A stretch of DNA of 34,749 bases, from contig CAJOHU010000009.1 in the NCBI GenBank assembly GCA_905234465.1, forward strand, positions 1 through 34,749, read 5' to 3'. The notes under the pieces are model-generated. The model saw nothing but the letters and a program-made list of their open reading frames with translations, was not told the origin of the DNA and did no database searches. The position numbers were made by a program, and so were the translations under genes. Origin of the DNA: an uncultured Alphaproteobacteria bacterium. Its GTDB lineage: Bacteria; Pseudomonadota; Alphaproteobacteria; Rs-D84. Within the stretch, counting starts at the first letter, position 1, and each line of letters opens with the position of its first letter. This document shows positions 18,269 to 26,483 of this stretch, in pieces.

Positions 18269-18864
18269 AATATGCGCCGTCCTCCAAATGCCAATGACAA
18301 TGTGCCATCATCAATATAGTCTAAATCCCCACCCAACGGCACCCCAGATGCCAATTCAGTAAACCGCACATTAGTATTCGTTAGTGTTGAAATAATATAT
18401 TGTTGGGTGGTTTTGCCTTCAACAGTGTTTGGCAACGCAAAAATAATTTCGTTTATATGTTCATCCAATATGCGTTGTGGCAAGTTCTTTATATTCAAGT
18501 CATCAGGGGTAATGCCCGATATGCCTGACAACATACCCCCCAAGATATGATAGCGTCCATTAAACACGCCTGATTTTTCTAATGTCCAAACATCAGAAAA
18601 ATCACGTACCAAACACAACATACCATTCGCACGCGATACGTCACGACAGTATTCGCAAGTCCCCATCGTCCTGTCGGTCAGTACCCCGCAAACAGGACAT
18701 GGACAAACGCTTTCATTTGCATCGTTTAATGCCGCGACTAATTTATCAATACGTCCGGTTTTATCTTGTAATAAATCCAGCACTATACGCCGCGCCGCAC
18801 GATTTCCCACGCGCGGCAATTTTGCGAATTGTTTAATAAGTTTTTCTATTTTTGGATTCATCAC
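18265..18864 (-). CDS. recR: Recombination mediator protein RecR
   Basis: LIKQFAKLPRVGNRAARRIVLDLL, zinc finger CPCPVCGVLTDRTMGTCEYC, Toprim region; ATGA-type overlap with rsmA. Confidence 0.94.
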   Translation of the reverse strand: MMNPKIEKLIKQFAKLPRVGNRAARRIVLDLLQDKTGRIDKLVAALNDANESVCPCPVCGVLTDRTMGTCEYCRDVSRANGMLCLVRDFSDVWTLEKSGVFNGRYHILGGMLSGISGITPDDLNIKNLPQRILDEHINEIIFALPNTVEGKTTQQYIISTLTNTNVRFTELASGVPLGGDLDYIDDGTLSLAFGGRRIL

Positions 18865-18879
18865 GGAATATCATAGCAA

Positions 18880-20010
18880 TCAATGAAACACAAAGCAATC
18901 AATTCCCGCATTTGTTGCACGATTCTTTAATTCATTCGCCCCAGATTCTGTCAGACCCGCAACACGAACACGGTACAGTCCTGTGCCTGTTGGTTCTGTA
19001 TATCCATTTACACCGAATGTATTTTGAATTTTTGACAACACATTGTTTGCCGCACTTTGCGAAGAAAATGCGCCAAATTGCACACCAACACCACCACGCG
19101 CGGCAATCGCATGTGCATCTGATGCATATTTTTGAACGATTGGCGATGTCACCGGTGCGGGCATTACGTCAACTGATGTGACGTTCGTTTGCTTTGCCAC
19201 CGATGGTGCACCAACATTTAACATTTCAAATCCGCGATTTAGCATACGTGCCGATACATCAGAACGAACATCTTTATCTTCTGCGCCCAATACAACAGAA
19301 ATTAAACGGTGACCGTTCTGATTTGCGGTTGCAACCAAAGAATATTTAGATTTGTTTGTAAATCCAGTCTTCATACCGTCACACCCTGGATATGTTCCAA
19401 GCAACCGATTACCGTTTGTATATGTTTTGCCGTTATATGTCCAAGAACGAATACCAAAATATTTCCAATATTGCGGGAAATGTTTATACACCGCCATAGA
19501 CAACAATGCGATATCGCGCGCCGTAGACAATTGGTCATCGTCCGGCAATCCAGATGAATTTTCAAAATTTGTCCGCGACAGTCCAATCTCACGTGCAACC
19601 CGTGTCATCAGTGATGCAAACGTACCTTCTTTACCACCTTTCAGGTTTTCCGCCAACACACGCGCAACATCGTTTGCACTGTGTACCGCCAACGCGATGA
19701 TTGCATCTTCTACACGAATTTTTGAACCCGCCGTCAATCCCAATTTAACCGGTGCCGCCGCCGCCGCATTTTGTGATACAATTAAATAATCGTCCAAATG
19801 CAACCGTCCATGTTCCAGCGCATCAAACGTCAAATACAAAGTCATTATCTTGGTAAGTGACGCCGGATAATTCGCATCGTTTGCGTTTTCAGAAATTAAA
19901 ACGCGCCCCGTATCCATATCGGCGACCAATGCCGCACGATAATTCGCCGCACACGCAAACGTGCAGAAAAACAGTGCCGGCAAAACAAATAAAATTTTTC
20001 TCATTTCCAT
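18880..20010 (-). CDS. D-alanyl-D-alanine carboxypeptidase (PBP5/6-like) with C-terminal SPOR-like domain
   Basis: SXXK motif in YPASLTKIMTLYL; SAN motif HSANDVA; KTG motif in CDGMKTGFTNK; C-terminal GVQFGAFSSQSAANNVLSKIQ...YRVRVAGL. Confidence 0.92.
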   Translation of the reverse strand: MEMRKILFVLPALFFCTFACAANYRAALVADMDTGRVLISENANDANYPASLTKIMTLYLTFDALEHGRLHLDDYLIVSQNAAAAAPVKLGLTAGSKIRVEDAIIALAVHSANDVARVLAENLKGGKEGTFASLMTRVAREIGLSRTNFENSSGLPDDDQLSTARDIALLSMAVYKHFPQYWKYFGIRSWTYNGKTYTNGNRLLGTYPGCDGMKTGFTNKSKYSLVATANQNGHRLISVVLGAEDKDVRSDVSARMLNRGFEMLNVGAPSVAKQTNVTSVDVMPAPVTSPIVQKYASDAHAIAARGGVGVQFGAFSSQSAANNVLSKIQNTFGVNGYTEPTGTGLYRVRVAGLTESGANELKNRATNAGIDCFVFH

Positions 20011-20056
20011 AATTTTTATGTTAATAAAAAATTACAATACGGGTCAACATTAAAAA

Positions 20057-21889
20057 TTACTTAGATTCATCTTCTTGCAAAAAACCACCCGATTGCATTT
20101 TCCAAAGCCGCGCATATTCGCCACCACGGCGCAACAAAGATTTATGCGTCCCAGATTCAACGACACGCCCACGATCCAACACAACTATGCGGTCCATATT
20201 GCGCAATGTAGACAGGCGGTGTGCAATCGCAATAGTGGTACGATTATGCGATAATTTTTCAAACGATTTTTGAATTGCGACTTCGGTTTCACTGTCCAGT
20301 GCGGATGTTGCCTCGTCCAGAATAAGAATAGGAGCGTCTTTTAAAAATGCACGTGCAATCGCAATGCGTTGTCGTTGACCCCCGGACATCTTTATTCCAC
20401 GGTCACCAACCAATGTATCATATTTCTTTTCCGTACTGTTGATGAATTTATCGGCCGATGCAAAGCGCGCCGCACGTTTGATTTCGTCATCCGTGGCATC
20501 CGGACGACCGTATGCAATGTTTTCTCGAATCGTGCGATTGAACATTGCGGGGTCTTGCGGGATAAACGCAATATTTTCACGCAAAGAATTTTGTGTGATA
20601 TCGCGAATATCAACACCATCAATTAAAATCTCACCGCGTTTCACATCATAAAACCGCATCAACAAGTTCACCAATGTCGTTTTACCGGCGCCCGATGGCC
20701 CAACAATTCCGACACGTTCGCCGGGTTTGATTGTCAAATTCAAATCGCGCAAAACATATTTATTTTTATATTTAAAAGAAACGTTTTTGAATTCTATTTT
20801 GCCACGCGACACATTTAATTCTGGGGCATTTACTTTATCCAGGACATCAATCGGTGTTGCCAATTCTTTGTATCCTTTGTTCGCCGACGCCACACCATCA
20901 ATTATGGTTGGGATTTCGTTTATCAAATTACTTATCATACCCATAACATTGTAATATACAGACATACTGTAAACTATATCGGAAATTTTCATCATGCCAC
21001 GCGAATACAACCATGCACAGAATATTAATGTCGTACCAAACATCATGTCCCAAAAATAGGCAGGAATCGCCCAAGATAAACGTTGCCAAAATGATGCCTG
21101 TCTTCTTGCAATAACATGTTCTTGCCGGGGTTGTTCCAAATATTCATGCTCTCGCGATTCGCCCGAAAACAGACGCACCACAGTTTGATTTGCAAAACCA
21201 TCCAATATTTTTCCAGACAGTGATGATGCGGTACTGGCACGTGTTTCTGCAGACCTTTTAATCTTTTTGCGCAATACCCACACAAATCCGCCACGTAACA
21301 TAAACATCCCAATAAATGTCCATGCAATATACTTATTAACGGTGAATAATAATGTAGAATTAAGACCGATCATTATCACGCGTAAACACGCATCCCAAAC
21401 ATTATGAAACAATGTCTCGGCACCCGTATTTACAAACCTGATATTTGAAGTAATAGCCCCCGCCATTCTATTAACCCAAAACGACATAGACTGCTTATGA
21501 ACATAGTCGGTTAATACAGACGAAATTCGTTTATCCAAATATGGTCTTAAAATTGATGTGACATGATCGCGCATGATGGCGATTGTAGAAAAACCAACAT
21601 TAACACCAACCAAAATAAAAATTGTTGGCATAACATGATGATATATTGCGTGTCCTAATGGCGCATTTTCAAACATCGCAACTATCCAGCGTTCAACAAA
21701 CGGGAAAACAACCGACCCAGAAAAATCCAGCAATCGCAACACCATGTATAAAATGATGTACTTGTACAATCCTGGAAAACATTTCTTGAAATAAAACCCT
21801 AATAAAGTTTTGGGCATATTCACATTAACGTAATTTGATTGTTTCATGAATCTGGCTCTCTCGTAATTTTCAAAAGGAATGAATACCAT
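20057..21889 (-). CDS. ABC transporter, fused permease/ATPase (MsbA-like exporter)
   Basis: Walker A GPSGAGKTT, signature MSGGQRQRIAIARA, Walker B ILILDEATSALD; N-terminal TM domain. Confidence 0.93.
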   Translation of the reverse strand: MVFIPFENYERARFMKQSNYVNVNMPKTLLGFYFKKCFPGLYKYIILYMVLRLLDFSGSVVFPFVERWIVAMFENAPLGHAIYHHVMPTIFILVGVNVGFSTIAIMRDHVTSILRPYLDKRISSVLTDYVHKQSMSFWVNRMAGAITSNIRFVNTGAETLFHNVWDACLRVIMIGLNSTLLFTVNKYIAWTFIGMFMLRGGFVWVLRKKIKRSAETRASTASSLSGKILDGFANQTVVRLFSGESREHEYLEQPRQEHVIARRQASFWQRLSWAIPAYFWDMMFGTTLIFCAWLYSRGMMKISDIVYSMSVYYNVMGMISNLINEIPTIIDGVASANKGYKELATPIDVLDKVNAPELNVSRGKIEFKNVSFKYKNKYVLRDLNLTIKPGERVGIVGPSGAGKTTLVNLLMRFYDVKRGEILIDGVDIRDITQNSLRENIAFIPQDPAMFNRTIRENIAYGRPDATDDEIKRAARFASADKFINSTEKKYDTLVGDRGIKMSGGQRQRIAIARAFLKDAPILILDEATSALDSETEVAIQKSFEKLSHNRTTIAIAHRLSTLRNMDRIVVLDRGRVVESGTHKSLLRRGGEYARLWKMQSGGFLQEDESK

Positions 21890-21933
21890 ATATTCCTTGC
21901 AAGTGCAAGATTATTTTTTATAATGATTCCACT

Positions 21934-22461
21934 ATGAGTATAACACTAGAAGATTTTTCTCTGCGTAAAATTGTTCCGCAATTTTGTGAATTTAATTCCG
22001 CCGTACGTAATAACCGCGACAGATTGACTGCATATTTTTGGTGGGCATCTGCAAGCAAATATGTGCAATTCAAATTTATACTGGTTGCGTTGCTGATAGA
22101 AAAATTTGCAAAACATTTTTGTGATTTACCGCACAACAAAAAATTTATTATACGCGAAAATGGCGAATTTGCAGGCATAATCGGACTGGATGGGTTGTCC
22201 ATGGATGCGCCACGCACCGAAATATGGATTTTCGTGACCCGTGAATACGCCGGAAAACATATTGCTTCACATGCATTAAAATTGGCGGAAGAATATGCAC
22301 ACAAAAAACATGTAAATAAAATCTATGGTCGCACAAAGAAAACGAATATTCATGCAAAACAACTGTTCGCATCAAATGGCTATGATGTTTCATACGGTTA
22401 TGAGACATGGGGATGTAATGAAATATTTTGGTATAAATTTTTGCAGGATAAAAGTTATTGA
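21934..22461 (+). CDS. GNAT-family N-acetyltransferase
   Basis: RimJ/RimL-like 'GIIGLDGLSMDAPRTEIWIFVTREYAGKHIASHALKLAEEYAHKKHVNKIYGRTKKTNIHAKQLFASNGYDV'. Confidence 0.8.
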   Translation: MSITLEDFSLRKIVPQFCEFNSAVRNNRDRLTAYFWWASASKYVQFKFILVALLIEKFAKHFCDLPHNKKFIIRENGEFAGIIGLDGLSMDAPRTEIWIFVTREYAGKHIASHALKLAEEYAHKKHVNKIYGRTKKTNIHAKQLFASNGYDVSYGYETWGCNEIFWYKFLQDKSY

Positions 22462-22498
22462 AAAATAAAATAAAGCCGATAAAATGTGTATGCACTTT

Positions 22499-22573
22499 GG
22501 TCCCATCGTCTAGCGGTCAGGACATCGGATTCTCATTCCGGTAACATGGGTTCGATTCCCATTGGGACTGCCA
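22499..22573 (+). tRNA. tRNA-Glu (anticodon CTC at 22532-22534), CCA encoded
   Basis: GGTCCCA acceptor / TGGGACT-G-CCA; D-stem GTC..GAC; anticodon arm TCGGA-TTCTCAT-TCCGG; T-arm ATGGG-TTCGATT-CCCAT. Confidence 0.93.
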
Positions 22574-22581
22574 AAGATTCA

Positions 22582-22604
22582 AACCGACCACACAGGTCGG
22601 TTTT
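22582..22604 (+). terminator. Terminator immediately 3' of tRNA-Glu
   Basis: AACCGACC-acaca-GGTCGGTTTT. Confidence 0.75.
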
Positions 22605-22628
22605 CTGTTGGTTTTCTAATACTTTCAT

Positions 22629-22684
22629 GAGTTCGTAAGTTGGGTAATAAAAAACACCACCGTTTTACCAATTTACGAACTTTT
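22629..22684. repeat. Hairpin repeat GAGTTCG...CGAACTTTT, copy 1
   Basis: GAGTTCGTAAGTTGGGTAA...TTACCAATTTACGAACTTTT; long imperfect inverted repeat. Confidence 0.6.
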
Positions 22685-22747
22685 AAAAAGAAAATGTTAG
22701 AAATCTAACCTTTTTCATGGTTCGTATTTGTTGTGGTCGATAATAAG

Positions 22748-22776
22748 AAAAAACTCGCCAGAACGGCGAGTTTTTT
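22748..22776. terminator. Bidirectional terminator at the end of the 22793 gene
   Basis: AAAAACTCGCC-agaac-GGCGAGTTTTTT. Confidence 0.85.
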
Positions 22777-22792
22777 ATTTCTAAAATATTTA

Positions 22793-23377
22793 TTACTTAA
22801 ATGATGCTCTGCGAAATTCGGGATAAAATAGTGCAGCCGTAGCACAATATCCAGCACATACATCATCACAAGCATAATCATCAGAATTAAATACGAATAT
22901 CCATTTGTCTACCGAACCTAATACAGATTTGATATTACCATCTGTAACAGAATCATATAATCCATATGGCTTGCACCAACAATATTGTTTTTTACCTGAT
23001 GCTGTTTTTAAAGTATCTTCTGTGGCAGACCATTCTGATGCTTTTGTTTTGTCATAAGCAAATTTTTGTTTGTCACCACTTTTGGCACTGCAAATGTATA
23101 AGCCTTTTACAACACCATAATTAAATTGCACAGCCCATTCGCCAGTTTTTACTTTTGCATCTTCACAAGGTTTATTTGTATCTTCAAAGTTCAACCAACC
23201 GTTACCACCATTTGCTGTCTGTGTATCATCATACATGCTACATAATACCCGACCAGATTCAGCATTTATACTGTATGTCCATGCGCTTGTTCCATCAACT
23301 TTGATATCTATCTCAGTAGATTGTTGTTCACAAGCACAAACCCCAACCAAAATTGGTAAAACATACAAAAGTTTCAT
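22793..23377 (-). CDS. Secreted Cys-rich protein (candidate lipoprotein), one CWC-domain
   Basis: Start at MKLLYVLPILVGVCACEQQ preceded by AAAGGAG; GEWAVQFNY...KQYCWCKPYGL...WIFVFNSDDYACDDVCAGYC domain shared with the neighbouring gene. Confidence 0.7.
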   Translation of the reverse strand: MKLLYVLPILVGVCACEQQSTEIDIKVDGTSAWTYSINAESGRVLCSMYDDTQTANGGNGWLNFEDTNKPCEDAKVKTGEWAVQFNYGVVKGLYICSAKSGDKQKFAYDKTKASEWSATEDTLKTASGKKQYCWCKPYGLYDSVTDGNIKSVLGSVDKWIFVFNSDDYACDDVCAGYCATAALFYPEFRRASFK

Positions 23378-23437
23378 ATTTTCTCCTTTCTTATGATTCA
23401 CGGTTTATTATATCACAAAATTTGCAAAAATGTTTCA

Positions 23438-23463
23438 AACGCCACAAAAGTGGCGTTTTTTGT
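23438..23463. terminator. Hairpin terminator
   Basis: AAACGCCAC-aaaa-GTGGCGTTTTTT. Confidence 0.75.
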
Positions 23464-23483
23464 TAGAATTCCAACACTTGCGC

Positions 23484-23539
23484 GAGTTCGAGAGTTTGGT
23501 GTTCAAAATCATACCCATTTTGTCGATTTTCGAACTTTT
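23484..23539. repeat. Hairpin repeat GAGTTCG...CGAACTTTT, copy 2
   Basis: GAGTTCGAGAGTTTGGTG...GTCGATTTTCGAACTTTT; same ends and length as 22629-22684. Confidence 0.55.
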
Positions 23540-23550
23540 GTAAGTTATAA

Positions 23551-24828
23551 TTATTTTTTGCCGATGAATTCAAACATTTTCCCTAAAGTGCCAAAAAAAC
23601 AACCATCCATACACATATTGTACACGTCTGAATCATTACAAGTGGGTGCTTTTGCGCATGCTTCATAGGACTTATAATAAATCCACTTTGTTTGTTCTGG
23701 GTATGTCATTTTACACCAACAATGATAACCTGTCATTTCTTTCGCTTTAAATTGTTTATTCGTTGTGTAGTATTCTTTCCCCTCTATTCGATTAAGCGTA
23801 GCAACCCCTTTAATTTTTGTTACGCCTGGATATTTGCATTGAAATTTTTCACTATTCATCCATATAAAACCGCTCGTTTCCCATTCAAAATAATTCATTT
23901 CATACGACGGTGTCATCAAAAAGATTTCGTTTTTTAAATCGATGGCATTTCTCTGTGGGTTATATTTTCGTGAAATAAGCTCATAAGGGGTATACTCGTC
24001 CGTATCATTTGCCCAATCAAATTCACATGGTTTAAATTCATCGGTCAACGCATCGCCGATGACTTTTTCATCATTCGTGTTTGCGTTGGAACCGTTTAGT
24101 TTTACCGCCGTAAACATTGCACCACGCATTGGTTCGGTACGCAATGCCGATATACATTCCAACGCGCACGACCGCGCACAGTTCCCGCCTGCACCATTAC
24201 TTTTATCGGTGTTATACACCCATGCACTTTCTTCGGGACCAACCATTTTGCACCAACAATGTTCGCCCGTTTGTTCGTTTAATGCAAAGTTCTTTGATGC
24301 GTCTGCAATATTTTTTGTTCCGGATTCATTTGTGCATGCGCTGATTCCACGAATGTATTTTGTCTGCGGATATTGTTGCATAAACTTTGATTCCTTCATC
24401 CAACCAAATGTTATAGCCCATTCTCCGGCATCCAACCCCGGATTTTTATTATATCCATCACCACTGCTGAATGCGGCTAATTTTATTGGTTCTGGACTTG
24501 CCGTTACATAATCCGACCAATAGAATGGCTTTATTGTATCGTCGCCCATTGTATTGATTAAATCGCGAATAAAGTTTTTACATTTCGCATTATCCAATTG
24601 CCCAACACCACAAACAGTTCTCAAATCATCTATGGATACATTTCCTTTGCTGTCCATAAGTTCAACGTATTTATTTGCAACATCTAATTGCAGATTTTGT
24701 GGAAAAGTATTTTTTATAACCTCTATTAGCGTTTCCGAATTAAAATATAAAACTTTGTCATTTGGACCAAAAGCATCCGCGTATGCCGATGTGCATAATA
24801 ACAATAAAGATGTTATTAATCGTTTCAT
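23551..24828 (-). CDS. Secreted Cys-rich protein with two CWCKM-type domains
   Basis: Signal peptide MKRLITSLLLLCTSAYA; GEWAITFGWMKESKFMQQYPQTKYIRGISAC...GEHCWCKMVGPEESAWVYN...CARSCALEC and FEWETSGFIWMNSEKFQCKYPGVTKIKGV...GYHCWCKMTYPEQTKWIYY. Confidence 0.75.
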   Translation of the reverse strand: MKRLITSLLLLCTSAYADAFGPNDKVLYFNSETLIEVIKNTFPQNLQLDVANKYVELMDSKGNVSIDDLRTVCGVGQLDNAKCKNFIRDLINTMGDDTIKPFYWSDYVTASPEPIKLAAFSSGDGYNKNPGLDAGEWAITFGWMKESKFMQQYPQTKYIRGISACTNESGTKNIADASKNFALNEQTGEHCWCKMVGPEESAWVYNTDKSNGAGGNCARSCALECISALRTEPMRGAMFTAVKLNGSNANTNDEKVIGDALTDEFKPCEFDWANDTDEYTPYELISRKYNPQRNAIDLKNEIFLMTPSYEMNYFEWETSGFIWMNSEKFQCKYPGVTKIKGVATLNRIEGKEYYTTNKQFKAKEMTGYHCWCKMTYPEQTKWIYYKSYEACAKAPTCNDSDVYNMCMDGCFFGTLGKMFEFIGKK

Positions 24829-25727
24829 TTCAAAACCTTTTTGCAATTCTCGGCAATTTTTGCAATCTTTTTTATCGCGGAAATTTGTGTTGCATTAAAT
24901 ACCGTTGCAACACCAGATGCCACCGCTGTTCCACCCGCCAAAACATTTGATGCAGTATTTAAATTTTTTTCTTTCTGTTCATCACCGGCGCGTACACCGT
25001 CACTATTTACCGCCACAGAAGTAATTGTTCCAACTGTTCCTGTTGTCGCACCAACAATGCTTGAAATCATTGCACCACGACCACGATTATTTATCACTGA
25101 TAAATCCGCATATTTCCATTCGCCACACGCATTTGCAATTTTATTTGCTTCGGTTACATCCAATCCATCCAAACGTGCCTGCGCCGATACAGTTTTCAAG
25201 GAATCTACCGATTTTATACATTCATCAATACGGTTTTGTAAATCCCCATCAATTTTATTATTCCCTGCAATAACGGCACCGGCTATATTCGTTGCAGTAC
25301 TTGCCCCCAAAAGACCAGTCCGCCAATTACCAAGAGATTTAGATTTATCCGACAGTGTTTTTTGTCTTCCGCTACTTATGCCACCAATTTTATCATAAAC
25401 CGCAAATACATCATCCGCAGATGGATTTTTCGTCGCGCCATCTGTTTCATCAACTTTCGCCAAGATTTCACGTAATTCTTTATCAACCGAAGATCTTACA
25501 ATCCCGACAATGGTCGCACCTGTTGCTGTTGCCGTTCCGACGCCAGTTATAGCTGTATTTATACCTGCCATTTTTTTCAAATCGGACAACCTTTCATCAA
25601 TGCCAATACACGCAGAATATGTGTTTTGTAACGCGTCAACCAGAGACGATTCGTCAGCATGCGCAAATATCGGCACAAAAGCACCCAGACAAAATATTGA
25701 TATAAAAAAACGTCTCCTACATAACAT
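24825..25727 (-). CDS. Exported protein with Gly/Ala-rich hydrophobic hairpins
   Basis: Signal peptide MLCRRRFFISIFCLGAFVPIFAHA; repeated hydrophobic segments (INTAITGVGTATATGATIVGIV; ASTATNIAGAVIAG; ISSIVGATTGTVGTITSVAV; LAGGTAVASGVATVF); ATGA overlap with the next gene. Confidence 0.7.
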   Translation of the reverse strand: MLCRRRFFISIFCLGAFVPIFAHADESSLVDALQNTYSACIGIDERLSDLKKMAGINTAITGVGTATATGATIVGIVRSSVDKELREILAKVDETDGATKNPSADDVFAVYDKIGGISSGRQKTLSDKSKSLGNWRTGLLGASTATNIAGAVIAGNNKIDGDLQNRIDECIKSVDSLKTVSAQARLDGLDVTEANKIANACGEWKYADLSVINNRGRGAMISSIVGATTGTVGTITSVAVNSDGVRAGDEQKEKNLNTASNVLAGGTAVASGVATVFNATQISAIKKIAKIAENCKKVLK

Positions 25728-25735
25728 CGTTTGTA

Positions 25736-25741
25736 ATTATA
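25736..25741 (-). promoter_or_regulatory. -10 element TATAAT 8 nt upstream of an ATG
   Basis: Minus strand TATAATTACAAACGATG; no clear Shine-Dalgarno. Confidence 0.45.
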
Positions 25742-25841
25742 TCATAAAATTTGAAAAATGTTTTAATTTCTTTCCCGAATTGCAATAAATCATGTATTTC
25801 ATTAGCTCGTGAATTACACAGTATGTCCTGCCATAAAAATC

Positions 25842-25864
25842 AAATTCGACATTTTGTCGAATTT
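25842..25864. repeat. Perfect 10-bp-stem hairpin AAATTCGACA-ttt-TGTCGAATTT
   Basis: Direct inspection; T-rich flank on the + side, so it may act as a terminator. Confidence 0.6.
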
Positions 25865-25988
25865 TATTTTTATTGTGTATCCCGGGAATTGAACCCATGA
25901 GACATGGGATTCGAACCGCCGCAAAAAGGTGGAATAACACCGGTCACCCGAAGTTTTAACGAAGGGTGATTTTGCAAGGTGGCGAAGC

Positions 25989-26007
25989 ATTCCCATTGGG
26001 ACTGCCA
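25989..26007 (+). repeat. Duplicate of the tRNA-Glu 3' end (attR-like)
   Basis: ATTCCCATTGGGACTGCCA, identical to 22555-22573. Confidence 0.85.
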
Positions 26008-26020
26008 CGAAAATTTGTTA

Positions 26021-26052
26021 GGTCGCACAATAAAAGTGCGGCCTTAAAAATT
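26021..26052 (+). terminator. Terminator immediately after the tRNA 3'-end duplicate
   Basis: GGTCGCAC-aataaaa-GTGCGGCC followed by TTAAAAATTTT. Confidence 0.55.
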
Positions 26053-26092
26053 TTCAGTGTCGCGGCAATATCAGATAAAAAGTTATATCACA

Positions 26093-26470
26093 TTATCGCG
26101 AATGGCTGGATGCGCGAAAACCAAATTTTTTTATATTAAATGCGTTCGCATGAATTTCTAATTCTTCACGTGTCAGGTTCGCACCCATCATTCCACGTGT
26201 GTTATGTGCCGCCGCCGCACCCAGAATTTCCGGTGTCACCCCATTCACATACTTTAATGTCCGATAATCTAATTTAACCGCCAACATCCGCAACATAAAA
26301 TTTTGGTTGTGAACAAAGCGAATAATGTATGGGTTTTCAAAAACTGCACTTAATAAAAATTCTTCTGATGGGGAACTTAGTTGTGTAATGATTGCCGGAT
26401 TATCTTTTACCATCGGTAAAATTTTTCTTTCAGATTCAGTCATAAGTGTCATATCATCAAACAATGTCAT
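26093..26470 (-). CDS. Hypothetical protein, 125 aa
   Basis: ORF with a plausible RBS (AAAGGA) in the same orientation as merR/gyrA; DUF4116-like flavour (NPAII...PSEEFLLSAVFENPYIIRFV). Confidence 0.55.
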   Translation of the reverse strand: MTLFDDMTLMTESERKILPMVKDNPAIITQLSSPSEEFLLSAVFENPYIIRFVHNQNFMLRMLAVKLDYRTLKYVNGVTPEILGAAAAHNTRGMMGANLTREELEIHANAFNIKKFGFRASSHSR

Positions 26471-26483
26471 TGTTTTATCCTTT

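Larger units (their letters stand above)
22574..26007. mobile_element. Putative tRNA-Glu-associated genomic island remnant with no integrase visible
   Basis: Perfect 19-bp direct repeat ATTCCCATTGGGACTGCCA at the tRNA 3' end (22555-22573) and at 25989-26007; three secreted-protein genes between. Confidence 0.5.

Noticed and set aside
22499-22573. G1-U72 wobble at the end of the tRNA-Glu acceptor stem as an anomaly
   Set aside because: As far as I recall this form (GGTCC...GGACT-N-CCA) is seen in tRNA-Glu of several bacteria; not enough to call unusual.
22629-23539. Integron gene cassette (attC) interpretation of the two GAGTTCG hairpins
   Set aside because: No convincing RYYYAAC/GTTRRRY boxes in the right geometry and no integrase; kept only as a generic paired hairpin repeat.
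24841-25398. 185-aa plus-strand ORF inside the 24825-25727 gene
   Set aside because: Antisense shadow; the minus-strand ORF has a signal peptide and ATGA coupling to its neighbour.
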